Shown here in pieces: positions 25,075 to 33,408 of a DNA stretch of 35,287 bases; positions within the stretch are counted from its first letter, which is position 1; each line of letters starts with the position of its first letter. Below the pieces are notes generated by a model. It was given only the letters and a program-made list of their open reading frames with translations, searched no databases and had not been told where the DNA came from. The translations under genes and the position numbers were made by a program. Origin of the DNA: Lachnospiraceae bacterium (GTDB lineage Bacteria; Bacillota; Clostridia; Lachnospirales; Lachnospiraceae). Where the stretch lies: assembly GCA_024680595.1 (NCBI GenBank), contig JAILCB010000009.1, positions 1-35,287 of the forward strand, in the 5' to 3' direction.

Positions 25075-26286
25075 ATGGCAAGAAAAGTAGTATTGGCAGG
25101 AGCATGCAGAACTGCAGTTGGAACTATGGGCGGCGCACTTTCAACGACTTCCCCTGCGGATTTGGGTACTATCGTTATCAAGGAAGCCCTCAAGCGTGCC
25201 GGTGTTAAGCCTGAGCAGGTTGAAGAGGTTTACATGGGTTGTGTTATCCAGGCCGGCCAGGGACAGAACGTCGCCCGTCAGGCAGCAGTTCACGCAGGAA
25301 TCCCTGTAGAGGTTCCCGCAACTACCATTAACGTGCTCTGCGGCTCCGGTCTGCACTGCGTTAATCTGGCTGCAAAGCTGATTTCCATGGGAGATGCCGA
25401 CATCATCGTAGCAGGCGGCACCGAGAATATGTCTCTCGCTCCCTTTGCCCTTGACAAGGCCCGTTTCGGATACCGCATGGGTCACAATACCTTATATGAT
25501 ACCATGATCAAGGACGCTCTTACAGATGTTTTCGGAAATTACCACATGGGTATTACCGCTGAGAATATCTGCGAGGATTGGGGACTGACCCGTGAAGAGC
25601 TGGATGAGTTTGCCGCAAAATCTCAGCAGAAGTGTGAGAAGGCTATGGCCGAGGGCAAGTTCAAGGATGAGATCGTTCCCGTAGAAGTCAAGAAGAAGAA
25701 GGAAACCATTATCTTTGATACCGATGAAGGCCCCAGGAAGGGTGTTACAGTAGAAAGTCTTTCCAAGCTTCGTCCTGCATTCAAGAAGGACGGCATGGTT
25801 ACAGCCGGTAACGCATCAGGTATCAATGACGGAGCTGCCGCTATCGTCGTTATGAGCGAAGAGAAGGCTAAGGAGCTGGGCGTAAAGCCTATGGCTACCT
25901 GGATTGACGGCGCTCTGGCAGGCGTTGAGCCCCGCATCATGGGTATCGGCCCTGTTGCTTCCACCAGGAAGGTTATGGAGAGAACCAACATGAAGATCGA
26001 TGACTTCGATCTCATCGAGGCTAACGAGGCTTTCGCAGCTCAGTCTGTAGCAGTTGGCAAGGAGCTTGGCTTCGATCATGAGAAGCTCAATGTGAACGGC
26101 GGCGCTATCGCTCTTGGACATCCCGTAGGATGCTCCGGCGCCAGGATCCTGGTAAGCCTGCTCTATGAGATGGAGAGAAGGGATGCCAAGACTGGTCTGG
26201 CTACTCTTTGTGTCGGCGGCGGCATGGGCTGCTCAGCTGTTGTTAAGAGAGAGGACTATGATGTAGAGGAGAAGAAGGAAGACTAA
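25075..26286 (+). CDS. thlA: acetyl-CoA acetyltransferase (thiolase)
   Basis: Condenses two acetyl-CoA to acetoacetyl-CoA, the entry to butyrate-type fermentation. [17 protein letters not shown] contains the acyl-binding Cys (near residue 89), [13 protein letters not shown] the active-site His and [12 protein letters not shown] the second catalytic Cys. [15 protein letters not shown] and [17 protein letters not shown] also fit. Length is 403, with an acidic tail of about ten residues. The codon choice (many GTT, GCA, CGT, ATC) differs from neighbours and suits a highly expressed gene. It is controlled by its own promoter with a perfect Rex box and ends in a strong terminator, so it is probably monocistronic. 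Confidence 0.97.
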   Translation: MARKVVLAGACRTAVGTMGGALSTTSPADLGTIVIKEALKRAGVKPEQVEEVYMGCVIQAGQGQNVARQAAVHAGIPVEVPATTINVLCGSGLHCVNLAAKLISMGDADIIVAGGTENMSLAPFALDKARFGYRMGHNTLYDTMIKDALTDVFGNYHMGITAENICEDWGLTREELDEFAAKSQQKCEKAMAEGKFKDEIVPVEVKKKKETIIFDTDEGPRKGVTVESLSKLRPAFKKDGMVTAGNASGINDGAAAIVVMSEEKAKELGVKPMATWIDGALAGVEPRIMGIGPVASTRKVMERTNMKIDDFDLIEANEAFAAQSVAVGKELGFDHEKLNVNGGAIALGHPVGCSGARILVSLLYEMERRDAKTGLATLCVGGGMGCSAVVKREDYDVEEKKED

Positions 26287-26360
26287 GCAGGGAATGACTT
26301 CCTGAGGGAAGCATCCGGTGTTTTCATTCTTTCGAATCATCTGAATGTTTTGAAGTGATA

Positions 26361-26392
26361 GGGCAGGGCGGATTATCCGTCCTGCTCTTTTT
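26361..26392 (+). terminator. intrinsic terminator after thiolase
   Basis: GCAGGGCGGA and TCCGTCCTGC form a ten-base stem with a TTA loop and one G-T pair, followed by TCTTTTT. It also sits just before the dispersed element, as the hairpin at 34503 does for the second copy. Confidence 0.9.
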
Positions 26393-26394
26393 GG

Positions 26395-26526
26395 CGCAGG
26401 CTACAAGGCAAGGCCTCATGGGGGGCGCTTGCTCACCAGTGAGGCTTTGGCGACAGCCCATCATCGAAAGTCCGAAGGACCTGAGATGTGGGCGTAGCCG
26501 GAATCGAGGGGGGCTTTCTTCCCCTC
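26395..26526 (+). ncRNA. candidate structured RNA or dispersed element, copy 1
   Basis: Starts GCAGGCTA and shares with the copy at 34546 the block GAGATGTGGGCGTAGCCGG and the following AATCGAG. Predicted stems are GCCTCA/TGAGGC (26413-26445), GTCC/GGAC (26470-26480), GCCC with CAT against ATG with GGGC (about 26456-26494) and GAGGGG/CCCCTC (26506-26526). I do not recognise it as a known riboswitch. No same-strand gene follows it. Confidence 0.5.
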
Positions 26527-26723
26527 TATCTCCATGGACAGGATATCAGGGTCAAGGTCCTGTGGAATGCCTGCCTACCCGGGCGCATAAAGCATGGATC
26601 CGTCTTGGGAGGCCTAAGGGTTTGTGATGTTTATACGCAGAATCTGGCGGGGGTTCTTTCCTTAACTCTTATTGTATGTTGAGAGTCGAAGCCTTTTGCG
26701 CCTGCTGAAAGCTGATTATGAAA
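26527..26723. other. unassigned intergenic stretch
   Basis: Between the structured element and the bidirectional terminator I see nothing supportable. Short open frames here lack ribosome binding sites. Confidence 0.4.
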
Positions 26724-26762
26724 GAAAGGAGCCAGGCTAAGTCGCTGCCTGACTCCTTTATA
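26724..26762 (-). terminator. terminator of the histidine phosphatase gene
   Basis: AAAGGAG-CAGGC and GCCTG-CTCCTTT form a stem with one mismatch and a nine-base loop. T-rich tails exist on both sides, so it can also stop rightward transcripts. Confidence 0.8.
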
Positions 26763-26803
26763 TTTGCGTGTTCTTATCAGTCTTCAAAAAATCTTTCCCT
26801 TGT

Positions 26804-27478
26804 CTAGTCCTCCGGGGTGTAGAAATCGAAGCAGAGGGACTTGTCATAGTAGACCTGGTTCTTGCTCACGAACTGCATTCTGCCGTTCACGGTTCTAAGG
26901 ATGTTGACCTCGCAGTTATAGGGCACCTTTCCCTGCCAGAAGTCCGTTTTGTCCTCGTAATAACGGTTCAGCATGGCGCGGCCGGCGCAGCCGTGGGTGG
27001 ACACCAGAATGATCTTGTCCTGGTAGGCGGGGGTATTGACAATCTGCTGAAGGGCGTCATCGGTTCTGGCGATAACCTCCTTTACACCCTCTCCATTGGG
27101 AAAAGGATCGATATGGAAGGGATCCGCATAGAATCTGCTAAAGGTCTTAAAGGTGTATCCGGGGAGGGCGAAATTCTCCTCTCCGCAGCCTAGGCCCTCG
27201 AAATCCCCGAAATCTATCTCCGCAAGTCTGGGATCTTCAATGAAGGGGATTTTTCTCCCAAAGCACTTCTCAGAGGGACCGACGGTGAGCTCGGCGGTTA
27301 ATCTGGCCCTGATTAGGGGACTGGTATAAACCATGTCAAAGGGAACGGCCTTTAAGGCTTCCCCCGTGACCTTGGCGAGCTCAATTCCTTTTTCGTTCAA
27401 AGGGATATTTAAACATCCCTGTAGTCTTTTTTCCCGATTTAAATCGGTTTCACCGTGGCGGATAACATATAAAATCAC
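26804..27478 (-). CDS. histidine phosphatase superfamily protein (phosphoglycerate-mutase-like)
   Basis: The N-terminal VIRHGETDLNREKRLQG carries the catalytic His (RHG motif), YTSPLIRARLTAEL is the family's second block, and LVSTHGCAGRAMLNR holds the second active-site His. The Glu-rich PRLAEIDFGDFEG block is also present. Length is 224. Such proteins dephosphorylate small phosphorylated metabolites or act as mutases; the substrate cannot be told. GGAGGT lies upstream of the ATG and a terminator lies 40 bp after the stop, so it is a single-gene unit. Confidence 0.9.
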   Translation of the reverse strand: MILYVIRHGETDLNREKRLQGCLNIPLNEKGIELAKVTGEALKAVPFDMVYTSPLIRARLTAELTVGPSEKCFGRKIPFIEDPRLAEIDFGDFEGLGCGEENFALPGYTFKTFSRFYADPFHIDPFPNGEGVKEVIARTDDALQQIVNTPAYQDKIILVSTHGCAGRAMLNRYYEDKTDFWQGKVPYNCEVNILRTVNGRMQFVSKNQVYYDKSLCFDFYTPED

Positions 27479-27796
27479 AAATAGACCTCCAATTATTTGG
27501 CTTGAATTATAAATTGTGATGTGATACCATTTAATGGAGAATTTAATAGCTGTTTAGCGGTGTACCGCTGGATGAGGCTGCCACCTCATCCAGCTTAGCG
27601 AGGCAGGATAGTGCCACACCTTACAGAAGAAATTCTGCGATACACGCAATGCTTATTATAACGCATCTAACTTGCGGTGACAAGTTGGGGGCTTGTTCTG
27701 ATTAGCATTAATATTGATCGTGAATTTATTTTATGCAGTAAAGATATGAGTGTGGAAGACCATATTCATATCTTTTTTATTTGAGGGTGTATGTAA
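27479..27796. other. intergenic region with a perfect hairpin
   Basis: It holds the leader of the phosphatase gene, a perfect 11-bp hairpin (27567-27594) with a CTGCCA loop and no T-run, and a terminator at 27741-27780. No gene is evident; a small RNA is possible. Confidence 0.4.
27741..27780. terminator. hairpin terminator, possibly bidirectional
   Basis: AGATATGA-TGTGG and CCATA-TCATATCT form a 13-14-bp stem. Rightward it is followed by TTTTTTATTT. Leftward the tail is weaker (TTTACTGC), but it lies about 150 bp after the O-antigen ligase-like gene and may end that transcript. Confidence 0.7.
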
Positions 27797-28018
27797 AGCT
27801 ATAAAATTTCTAATATTTCCGCTACTGGAAGCTCGGAATCCGGCGTAACCCGCATCAAGCCGGGATTTGTCGGGAACATGATGACCTTTGCGGTGGCCCA
27901 CCTGAGCGACTTTGCCATTGTGGATACTACCGGAAGTCAGGAGGAGAAGAAGGATGGGGCAGCTGCCGTTGACGATGGCTATGGGCCAGGCCGAATAGGA
28001 TGGCGGCAACCGGCGTGA
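27797..28018 (+). pseudogene. possible C-terminal fragment of a surface protein
   Basis: An open frame without a start reads about 70 codons, including TRIKPGFVGNMMTFAVAHLS and then DFAIVDTTG. The pattern of aromatic-x-x-x-HLS-x-(F/Y)-AIV resembles the end of secreted repeat proteins of Clostridia. It overlaps the ligase-like gene's 3' end on the other strand. This is a weak, resemblance-based call. Confidence 0.3.
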
Positions 28019-29744
28019 CGCAGATGGTGGAATCGTTTATGAGGGCTGTAATGAGATAGGCCAGCATGGCACCGAGACAGGCGGCCCGTAAGGGAACTTT
28101 TCCTGTCCTTTTAACCACTAGATTATATATAATGAGAAGAATCAGGGTCAGCACAAGGATCAGGACAGGAGCCCCCAGCTGCAGAAGTATCTGCAGATAC
28201 AGGCTGTGGGGCTTCATGGTGAGGTCGGCATATTGAAAGTCTGTAAGCATGAGCTTCCCCATATCATTTTGGGGAAAAATGGCCGTGAAGGTGTCGGGGC
28301 CTGAACCCAGCAAGAAATAGGAGGGTATAAGTGGGATGGTGCGGGACCAGATGTAACCCCGTCCGTTTATCATCTTCTCGTGGCCCTCCAAAGCCGCTGA
28401 ATATGGGGCATAGACCAGATCCGTCAGCTTTCCGTAGGCATTCATGGTGTGACAGAAACCGTTCTTATCCAGACCAAAGTACCATTGACGGCCGCGATAA
28501 AATACGACAAATCCCATATTTCCGTTTTGGAGCTGGATAGGATTGAAGTGATAGTTACTAAAGCGGATGTCATTAATATAATAGGTTCTTTCCTCCGGAT
28601 TCCCTTCATATTCCAGTTTATTTCCCATACCGTCATAGAGTTCAAAGCTCAATCTGGCATCCGCAAAAAGAAGGGCTCCAATGGAAAGCTCTTCATTTTC
28701 CTCGCGGAAAATGGCCCGGTTCTCCCGGGTTTCTATCTGAAAGGAAGAAATAGATTCGGGGGCACCTGTTTTAATGGTGAAAGTGCCTAGGATTCCGGCT
28801 ATAGCAAGGAATACTGCAGCAGAAAGGATAATGATCCCGGGGAAAAGAAAGCGTCGCCCCGGGGCTGCTGCATGAGTTGTCTCATTTAAGGTGTCATTAT
28901 TGTGAATAGCCTTGCTTTTCTCCAGAGATTTGCCGTTTTTTATTACGGAAAAGCTTCTTCCCTTTTCTGAAATGGTTCTAGAAGAGCTTTTCTTTTTGCC
29001 TATATATTTATTAAAATAAATAAGGAGGATACCGCAAAGAGTACCGATGACGGTTCCTATGATACCGGCCTGGGAGCTTGAAAGGATTAGCAGAATCAGA
29101 AGCAGGCCGGAGGGAATGAGAAATAATCTGGAACAAAGCCCCGAAATACAGGATAAGAGCAGCATAGGAAGGACTAAGGAAGCGTAGGATCCCACATAGT
29201 TTGGATTATAGAGGGTTGAAGCTACCGCGTCTCCCTCAATAAATTGGATAAATCCCATGAGGGAAAGGGGAAGAATCCCTGCGGAAAGAGAAAAGAGGAC
29301 TTTTTGGAAGTCTTTTTCGTCAGAGAGCCAGATATCCGCAGAGAGAAATAGCAGGATATAGGAAAGGAGCACGAAGATGCTTTCAAACTGCTCATTTATG
29401 CCCAGAAAGGAGATTCTCCTGTCAACTGACATGAGAGTTGAAAGGATCAAGCAGATAGTGATGGAAAGGAGAATAATGCAGCTCCTTCGGTATGTATGAT
29501 TCTTTCGGAATTTATCGATGATTTTTTTTGCGGTTAAGAATATAAGTCCCACCGATGCTATCAGTAGAACTACCATTTTCCCATAGAGGGCAGTATCGGA
29601 GAGCTGCTCCGATAGGGGGCCGAAGGCATAGGAAATAAGGCGGTTCTCTGTATGGGCTGGATATAGAATGAGGGGGAAAAGAGAAAGCATGAAGTAAAGG
29701 ATCCATTTTCCCGGTTCAAAGGTTTTGCTGGTGTTTCTCTTCAT
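27927..29744 (-). CDS. O-antigen ligase / Wzy-like polytopic membrane protein
   Basis: A 605-residue membrane protein with about ten hydrophobic segments, fitting the O-antigen ligase/polymerase (Wzy/WaaL) family that joins or extends surface glycans. STLYNPNYVGSYASLVLPML, the SSSQAGIIGTVIGT block and LLGSGPDTFTAIFP before a KPHSLYLQILLQLG helix are the typical landmarks. A large soluble loop (about residues 330-480) lies between the membrane halves, and a hydrophilic Ser/Lys-rich stretch (about 250-300) precedes it. The last 20 or so residues (HSHRQRQLPHPSSPPDFR) look non-native and overlap the possible surface-protein fragment on the other strand. No ribosome binding site is clear; an extended -10 (TGTTATAAT) lies just upstream of the ATG. 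Confidence 0.75.
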   Translation of the reverse strand: MKRNTSKTFEPGKWILYFMLSLFPLILYPAHTENRLISYAFGPLSEQLSDTALYGKMVVLLIASVGLIFLTAKKIIDKFRKNHTYRRSCIILLSITICLILSTLMSVDRRISFLGINEQFESIFVLLSYILLFLSADIWLSDEKDFQKVLFSLSAGILPLSLMGFIQFIEGDAVASTLYNPNYVGSYASLVLPMLLLSCISGLCSRLFLIPSGLLLILLILSSSQAGIIGTVIGTLCGILLIYFNKYIGKKKSSSRTISEKGRSFSVIKNGKSLEKSKAIHNNDTLNETTHAAAPGRRFLFPGIIILSAAVFLAIAGILGTFTIKTGAPESISSFQIETRENRAIFREENEELSIGALLFADARLSFELYDGMGNKLEYEGNPEERTYYINDIRFSNYHFNPIQLQNGNMGFVVFYRGRQWYFGLDKNGFCHTMNAYGKLTDLVYAPYSAALEGHEKMINGRGYIWSRTIPLIPSYFLLGSGPDTFTAIFPQNDMGKLMLTDFQYADLTMKPHSLYLQILLQLGAPVLILVLTLILLIIYNLVVKRTGKVPLRAACLGAMLAYLITALINDSTICVTPVAAILFGLAHSHRQRQLPHPSSPPDFR

Positions 29745-29810
29745 AATGTGGCCATTATAACAGATTTTTTGTGATTTCGGAATGAATTTCCGGGCTTGAA
29801 TTTGCGAGAT

Positions 29811-30026
29811 TTAATCGACCAGAATACGGAGAGCTTTTTCGGAAAGGATGGCATACCGTTCAGAGCGGTTCTTGGATCTGGCAATAAAGACACATTTTTG
29901 GGATATACGGATATCGCCACAATGGAGATGACATAGTTCGCCGACCCGGATACCAGAGGAATAATTAGGTATTGATTCGAAATAGACTTTCGAGAAGTCG
30001 AAAATCGTATTTGGAATCATATGCAT
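29811..30026 (-). pseudogene. fragment of a tyrosine recombinase (integrase)
   Basis: The reading GIRVGELCHLHCGDIR with KNRSERYAILSEKALRIL matches the first Arg-containing box of tyrosine recombinases (GxRxxEL) and the following beta region with the KNR motif. Only about 70 residues remain; the His-x-x-Arg and Tyr boxes are absent, and a stop follows LRILVD. It is probably the relic of an integrase-bearing mobile element, so the gene is nonfunctional. Confidence 0.7.
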
Positions 30027-30039
30027 GAGAGCGTATAAT
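30011..30039 (+). promoter_or_regulatory. candidate promoter upstream of the HAD gene
   Basis: TTGGAA (30011-30016), a 17-bp spacer and a perfect TATAAT (30034-30039). It would give a leader of about 225 bases before the HAD gene. The leader holds a hairpin (CTATCCCGC with GCGGGATATAG, 30220-30243). It overlaps the 5' end of the integrase fragment. I see no gene between 30040 and 30273. Confidence 0.6.
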
Positions 30040-30273
30040 GTACACTAGGACTAGAAGAAAAGATGGGAAGAGTATCGAATTATGCTTCCAGATTGAGTGA
30101 GTATGTTTCAAAAATCAATAAGTAGATAATTGATTGAGAGAGGGGCTATTTCTTTTTGGGATGAGACTATAATAAAAGAAGAATGCCACCGATGCAACGA
30201 CGGAAGTTAAGAAGAAGGGCTATCCCGCGCCTGCGGGATATAGTTCAATTTATAGATAGGAGTTTTGATCAAA

Positions 30274-31092
30274 ATGAAAGAATATCGGCTTATTGCTGTT
30301 GATATGGATGGGACCCTGCTTACATCGGACAAGAGAGTTGCTGAGGAGACTCAGGAGGATATTAGAAGGGCGATTGAGGCGGGAAAGGATGTGGTGCTTT
30401 CCACGGGCAGAGGCCTTTCGGAGTTGGTGGATTATCGTGAGGTCCTGTCTAATGTGAGATATGGTATTACGGCCAGCGGGGGGCTCATCTATGATTCTTG
30501 GGAGAAAAAGTCCCTTTTTCGGGCAGAGTTTGATAGGGATTTGATTCGGGAGATTTTTGAAGAGGTAAGGCCGGAGGCCCCTATGGTTCATTTCTTTTCC
30601 GGCCACAAGTCTGTGGTGCAGTCGGACCAGGTGCATCATATGGCGGATTATCATATGGGAATCTATCAAGATATGTTCCTTGCCAAGACAGAGCAGGTGG
30701 AGGATATCTATTCTGCAGTTGATAACTATCCTGAGATTGAGAAGATTAATGTCTATTTCCGCAGTAAGGAGGATAGGAGCAGGCATTTGGAGAGGATGAA
30801 CGCCCTTCCTGTCACCTATGCCTTTTCCGTGGAATCTCTGTCTGTGGAGATTTCGCCTAAGGGCATATCCAAGGGCTCGGGGCTTCTCTGGCTCTGTGAT
30901 TATCTGGGAATTGACCCCACCCAAACCATTGCGGTGGGGGACGGGGATAATGATCGGGCTGTTCTCAAGTCGGCAGGGCTTTCCGTGGCCATGGGGAACG
31001 CCGGAACCGCTATTCAGACTCTTTGCGATGAGAAGGTTTCGGATAATGATCACAATGGGGTGGGGGAGGCCATCCGCCGGTTCTTGCTCTAG
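30274..31092 (+). CDS. Cof-type HAD-IIB phosphatase
   Basis: A cytoplasmic sugar-phosphate or nucleotide phosphatase of the Cof subfamily. IAVDMDGTLLTSDKRV is the nucleophile motif (two Asp), VVLSTGRGLSELV is motif II, KGISKGSGL the Lys motif, and AVGDGDNDRAVLKSAGLSVAM the acidic motif IV. 272 residues from the ATG at 30274, which has AGGAG 12 bases upstream; an in-frame TTG at 30265 is less likely. The substrate is unknown. A strong terminator follows. Confidence 0.93.
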   Translation: MKEYRLIAVDMDGTLLTSDKRVAEETQEDIRRAIEAGKDVVLSTGRGLSELVDYREVLSNVRYGITASGGLIYDSWEKKSLFRAEFDRDLIREIFEEVRPEAPMVHFFSGHKSVVQSDQVHHMADYHMGIYQDMFLAKTEQVEDIYSAVDNYPEIEKINVYFRSKEDRSRHLERMNALPVTYAFSVESLSVEISPKGISKGSGLLWLCDYLGIDPTQTIAVGDGDNDRAVLKSAGLSVAMGNAGTAIQTLCDEKVSDNDHNGVGEAIRRFLL

Positions 31093-31135
31093 GAGCCGGA
31101 CTAAGTGACCTATAATTCTATGATGGTTGAAAGTC

Positions 31136-31175
31136 AAATCGAGAGGAGGGCTTCCTCCTCTCGAATTACTTTTTA
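31136..31175 (+). terminator. intrinsic terminator after the HAD gene
   Basis: TCGAGAGGAGG (31139-31149) and CCTCCTCTCGA (31154-31164) form a perfect 11-bp stem with a GCTT loop, followed by ATTACTTTTTAT. Confidence 0.9.
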
Positions 31176-31311
31176 TAACATTAAAGAACTGCCATACTTG
31201 ATCGTGAAGAGTTCAGATGCCCACAAAATACATCGGACAGGGACACGATCATCCGGACGCAGTTCCGGGCGGGCAGCGGTGCCCAATCGTTATTCTGTCT
31301 GCCCTTTTGCA

Positions 31312-31458
31312 TTACAACCAGTATCGTTTTAGTTCATTGTAGATGTTCTCGCGAGTGCCGACCATGATAACTACAACGGTCTCGGTTTCGCCGGATTCCT
31401 CATTAACCCGTTCCGCAACAGTATATGCAAGCTCATAATTGATCTTATTGTCTGGCAT
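31312..31458 (-). CDS. 48-residue protein of unknown function
   Basis: It starts MPDNKINYELAYTVAERV and ends RENIYNELKRYWL, a small, mostly acidic protein with no signal peptide or membrane segment. GGAGGT lies about nine bases before the ATG, the strongest support for it as a real gene. An upstream AT-rich stretch contains TATAAT (31508-31513 on the other strand) and a palindrome AACAAGG-n3-CCTTGTT between it and the ribosome binding site. I do not recognise a family. It lies 64 bp after the aldehyde dehydrogenase gene on the same strand. Confidence 0.6.
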   Translation of the reverse strand: MPDNKINYELAYTVAERVNEESGETETVVVIMVGTRENIYNELKRYWL

Positions 31459-31477
31459 AATTAAAACCTCCATTATT

Positions 31478-31494
31478 AACAAGGATTCCTTGTT
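31478..31494 (-). promoter_or_regulatory. palindromic site before the 48-aa gene
   Basis: AACAAGG-n3-CCTTGTT is a 7+7 inverted repeat around a three-base centre, and a further AACAAGGA half-site precedes it. Its position between the likely -10 and the ribosome binding site suits a repressor operator. It could instead be a hairpin. Confidence 0.45.
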
Positions 31495-31522
31495 TCCTTG
31501 TTATTATATTAAACAACGCTTC

Positions 31523-32902
31523 CTATTTGACAAATACATTTATTACCTTTCCATAGAGCTTGCGGTAGGGCTGGTAGCGCAAGGGGAATTCGACGTAATC
31601 CTTCTTTTCCACGATGGATTTCTGGTGGGAGAAGGCCCGGAAGCCGTCTTCTCCGTGGTAGGATCCCATGCCGCTTTCCCCTACACCGCCGAAGCCCATG
31701 GCAGAGGTGGCCAGGTGGATGATTACATCATTGACGCAGCCGCCTCCAAACTGGCAGCGGGAGAAGAGCAGGTGGATATTTTTCTTGTCCTTTGAGAAGA
31801 CATAGAAGGCCAAGGGCTTTTGCTTGTCGGACAGAAGGGCGGGAATATCCTTTATGTCCGTGAATGTAAGGACGGGAAGGACGGGCCCGAAGATTTCCTC
31901 CTGCATGACCGGGTCATCCCAGTTTACATAAGTCATAACCGTAGGCTCGATCTGAAGACGGGCCTTATTGGCTTTCCCGCCAATGATTACTTTCCCGGGA
32001 TCGATTAGGCGGATGATCCGGTCGAAGTGCTTGCCGCTGATGATTTTACCGTAATTTTTGTTATCCAGAGGTTTCTTTCCGAATTGCTTTCGGATTTGCA
32101 GCTCAATCTCTTCAATTAGGGCATCCCTTATGGACTCCTGGCAGAGAATATAGTCCGGAGCCACACAGGTCTGTCCCAGATTCAGGAATTTGCCCCAGAC
32201 TATGCGCTGGGCCGCCCTCTTTAGGTTGGCGGTGGCATCTATGATGCAGGGGCTTTTTCCGCCCAGCTCCAGAACGGCCGGGGTCAGATGGTCCGCTGCC
32301 GCATGGAGGACTGTTTTTCCGACGGTTTGGCTGCCGGTGAAGAAAATCATGTCGAATTTCTGCTGCAGAAGGGCCTGGTTCTCGGCCCTGCCCCCGGTGA
32401 CTACAGAGACATATTCCGGCGGGAAGATGTCTGTCAATATTTCCTCGACGAGAGCGGAGGTGGCGGGAGAGTAGGCGCTGGGCTTTAGGATTACAGTATT
32501 CCCTGCCGCAATGGCATCCGCCAGGGGATCCACGGACAGGAGAAAGGGATAGTTCCAGGGACTCATGATTAGGACGACCCCATAGGGTACGGGTTTCACA
32601 TAACTGCTTGCCGGCTGCAGGGCTATTGGGGTGGATTTCTTTTTGGGCCTGGCCAGGGCTGCCGTGTGTTTAATCATGTAGGAAATCTCGCTTAAGCCTA
32701 GGCCGATCTCGCACATATAGGCCTCCATAGCGCTTTTTCCCAGGTCCTTATTTAGGGCGGCCTGGATGTCAGACTGGCGCTTTTTTATGGTGGAGTAGAG
32801 CTTTCGCAAAGCTGCAAGCCGGTTCTCCACAGGAAGTGTTTTCCCTGTAGCGAAATAATTCCTTTGTAATTGAATGATGTTTTGGATTTCTTTCTCGGTC
32901 AT
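31523..32902 (-). CDS. aldehyde dehydrogenase (class 3-like)
   Basis: Oxidises aldehydes with NAD(P). PWNYPFLLSVDPLADAIAAG and VILKPSAYSPATS form the cofactor region, FFTGSQTVGKTV the glycine motif, and LELGGKSP carries the catalytic Glu and GQTCVAPDYI the catalytic Cys. EIFGPVLPVL and GGCVNDVIIHLATSAMGFGGVG complete the core. At 459 residues it matches the class 3 (short C-terminus) group. AAGGAGAAGG is close to the ATG. The substrate (medium-chain or aromatic aldehydes are common in the family) is not shown. Confidence 0.94.
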   Translation of the reverse strand: MTEKEIQNIIQLQRNYFATGKTLPVENRLAALRKLYSTIKKRQSDIQAALNKDLGKSAMEAYMCEIGLGLSEISYMIKHTAALARPKKKSTPIALQPASSYVKPVPYGVVLIMSPWNYPFLLSVDPLADAIAAGNTVILKPSAYSPATSALVEEILTDIFPPEYVSVVTGGRAENQALLQQKFDMIFFTGSQTVGKTVLHAAADHLTPAVLELGGKSPCIIDATANLKRAAQRIVWGKFLNLGQTCVAPDYILCQESIRDALIEEIELQIRKQFGKKPLDNKNYGKIISGKHFDRIIRLIDPGKVIIGGKANKARLQIEPTVMTYVNWDDPVMQEEIFGPVLPVLTFTDIKDIPALLSDKQKPLAFYVFSKDKKNIHLLFSRCQFGGGCVNDVIIHLATSAMGFGGVGESGMGSYHGEDGFRAFSHQKSIVEKKDYVEFPLRYQPYRKLYGKVINVFVK

Positions 32903-33010
32903 GTCCTTCTCCTTATCTAATCCTGATATTTGTAGCAGCTATTCTGTTATCGTATATATAATCTGATGAATAAAATCCTTCATTTCTATTCAGGTTTGGC
33001 TCAAAACTAT

Positions 33011-33312
33011 GAAACTGTGCCTAAATCGGCCCGTTTTCGCGGATTTAGGCACGCATGGGGGCTTCCGTCCGCTGGTCAGCGAGGGTGTGGAAGCGGAAAC
33101 TGTGCCTAAATTGGCCCGTTTTCGCGGATTTAGGCACACCTGGGGGCTTTCATCCGCTGGTCAGCGAGGGTGTGGAAGCGGATACTGTGCCTAAATCGGC
33201 CCGTTTTCGCGGATTTAGGCACACTTGGGGACTTTCATCCGCGGGTCAGCGAGGGTGTGGAAGCAGAAACTGTGCCTAAGTCGGCCTGTTTTCGCGGATT
33301 TAGGCACACCTG
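33011..33312 (+). repeat. 85-bp tandem array with perfect 11-bp hairpins
   Basis: Units begin at 33011, 33096, 33181 and 33266, exactly 85 bp apart (three full units and a fourth, partial one). Each holds the arms GTGCCTAAATC and GATTTAGGCAC (arm 33017-33027 and 33042-33052 in unit 1) with a 14-base loop, followed by a GGTCAGCGAGGGTGTGGAAGC spacer. In unit 4 the left arm has AAGTC in place of AAATC, which leaves a G-T pair. It lies between the aldehyde dehydrogenase promoter and the Dam gene's stop. No gene lies between 32903 and 33408. Confidence 0.95.
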
Positions 33313-33408
33313 GCCTGAATTTGGCTTTTTTCTTGGTTTTTCGGCTTTTTGCTGATGAAAATACCCTCCTCATGAAGACCGATTGCCAAAATGTGGGAAC
33401 AGACTCTT

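Noticed and set aside
26355-26682. Open frames downstream of thiolase
   Set aside because: They cover the terminator and the structured element and lack ribosome binding sites.
30250-31137. 295-codon open frame antisense to the HAD gene
   Set aside because: The HAD gene is clear, and the antisense product has no recognisable motif.
33011-33312. CRISPR array
   Set aside because: The whole 85-bp unit repeats, including what would be spacers, and no cas gene is near.
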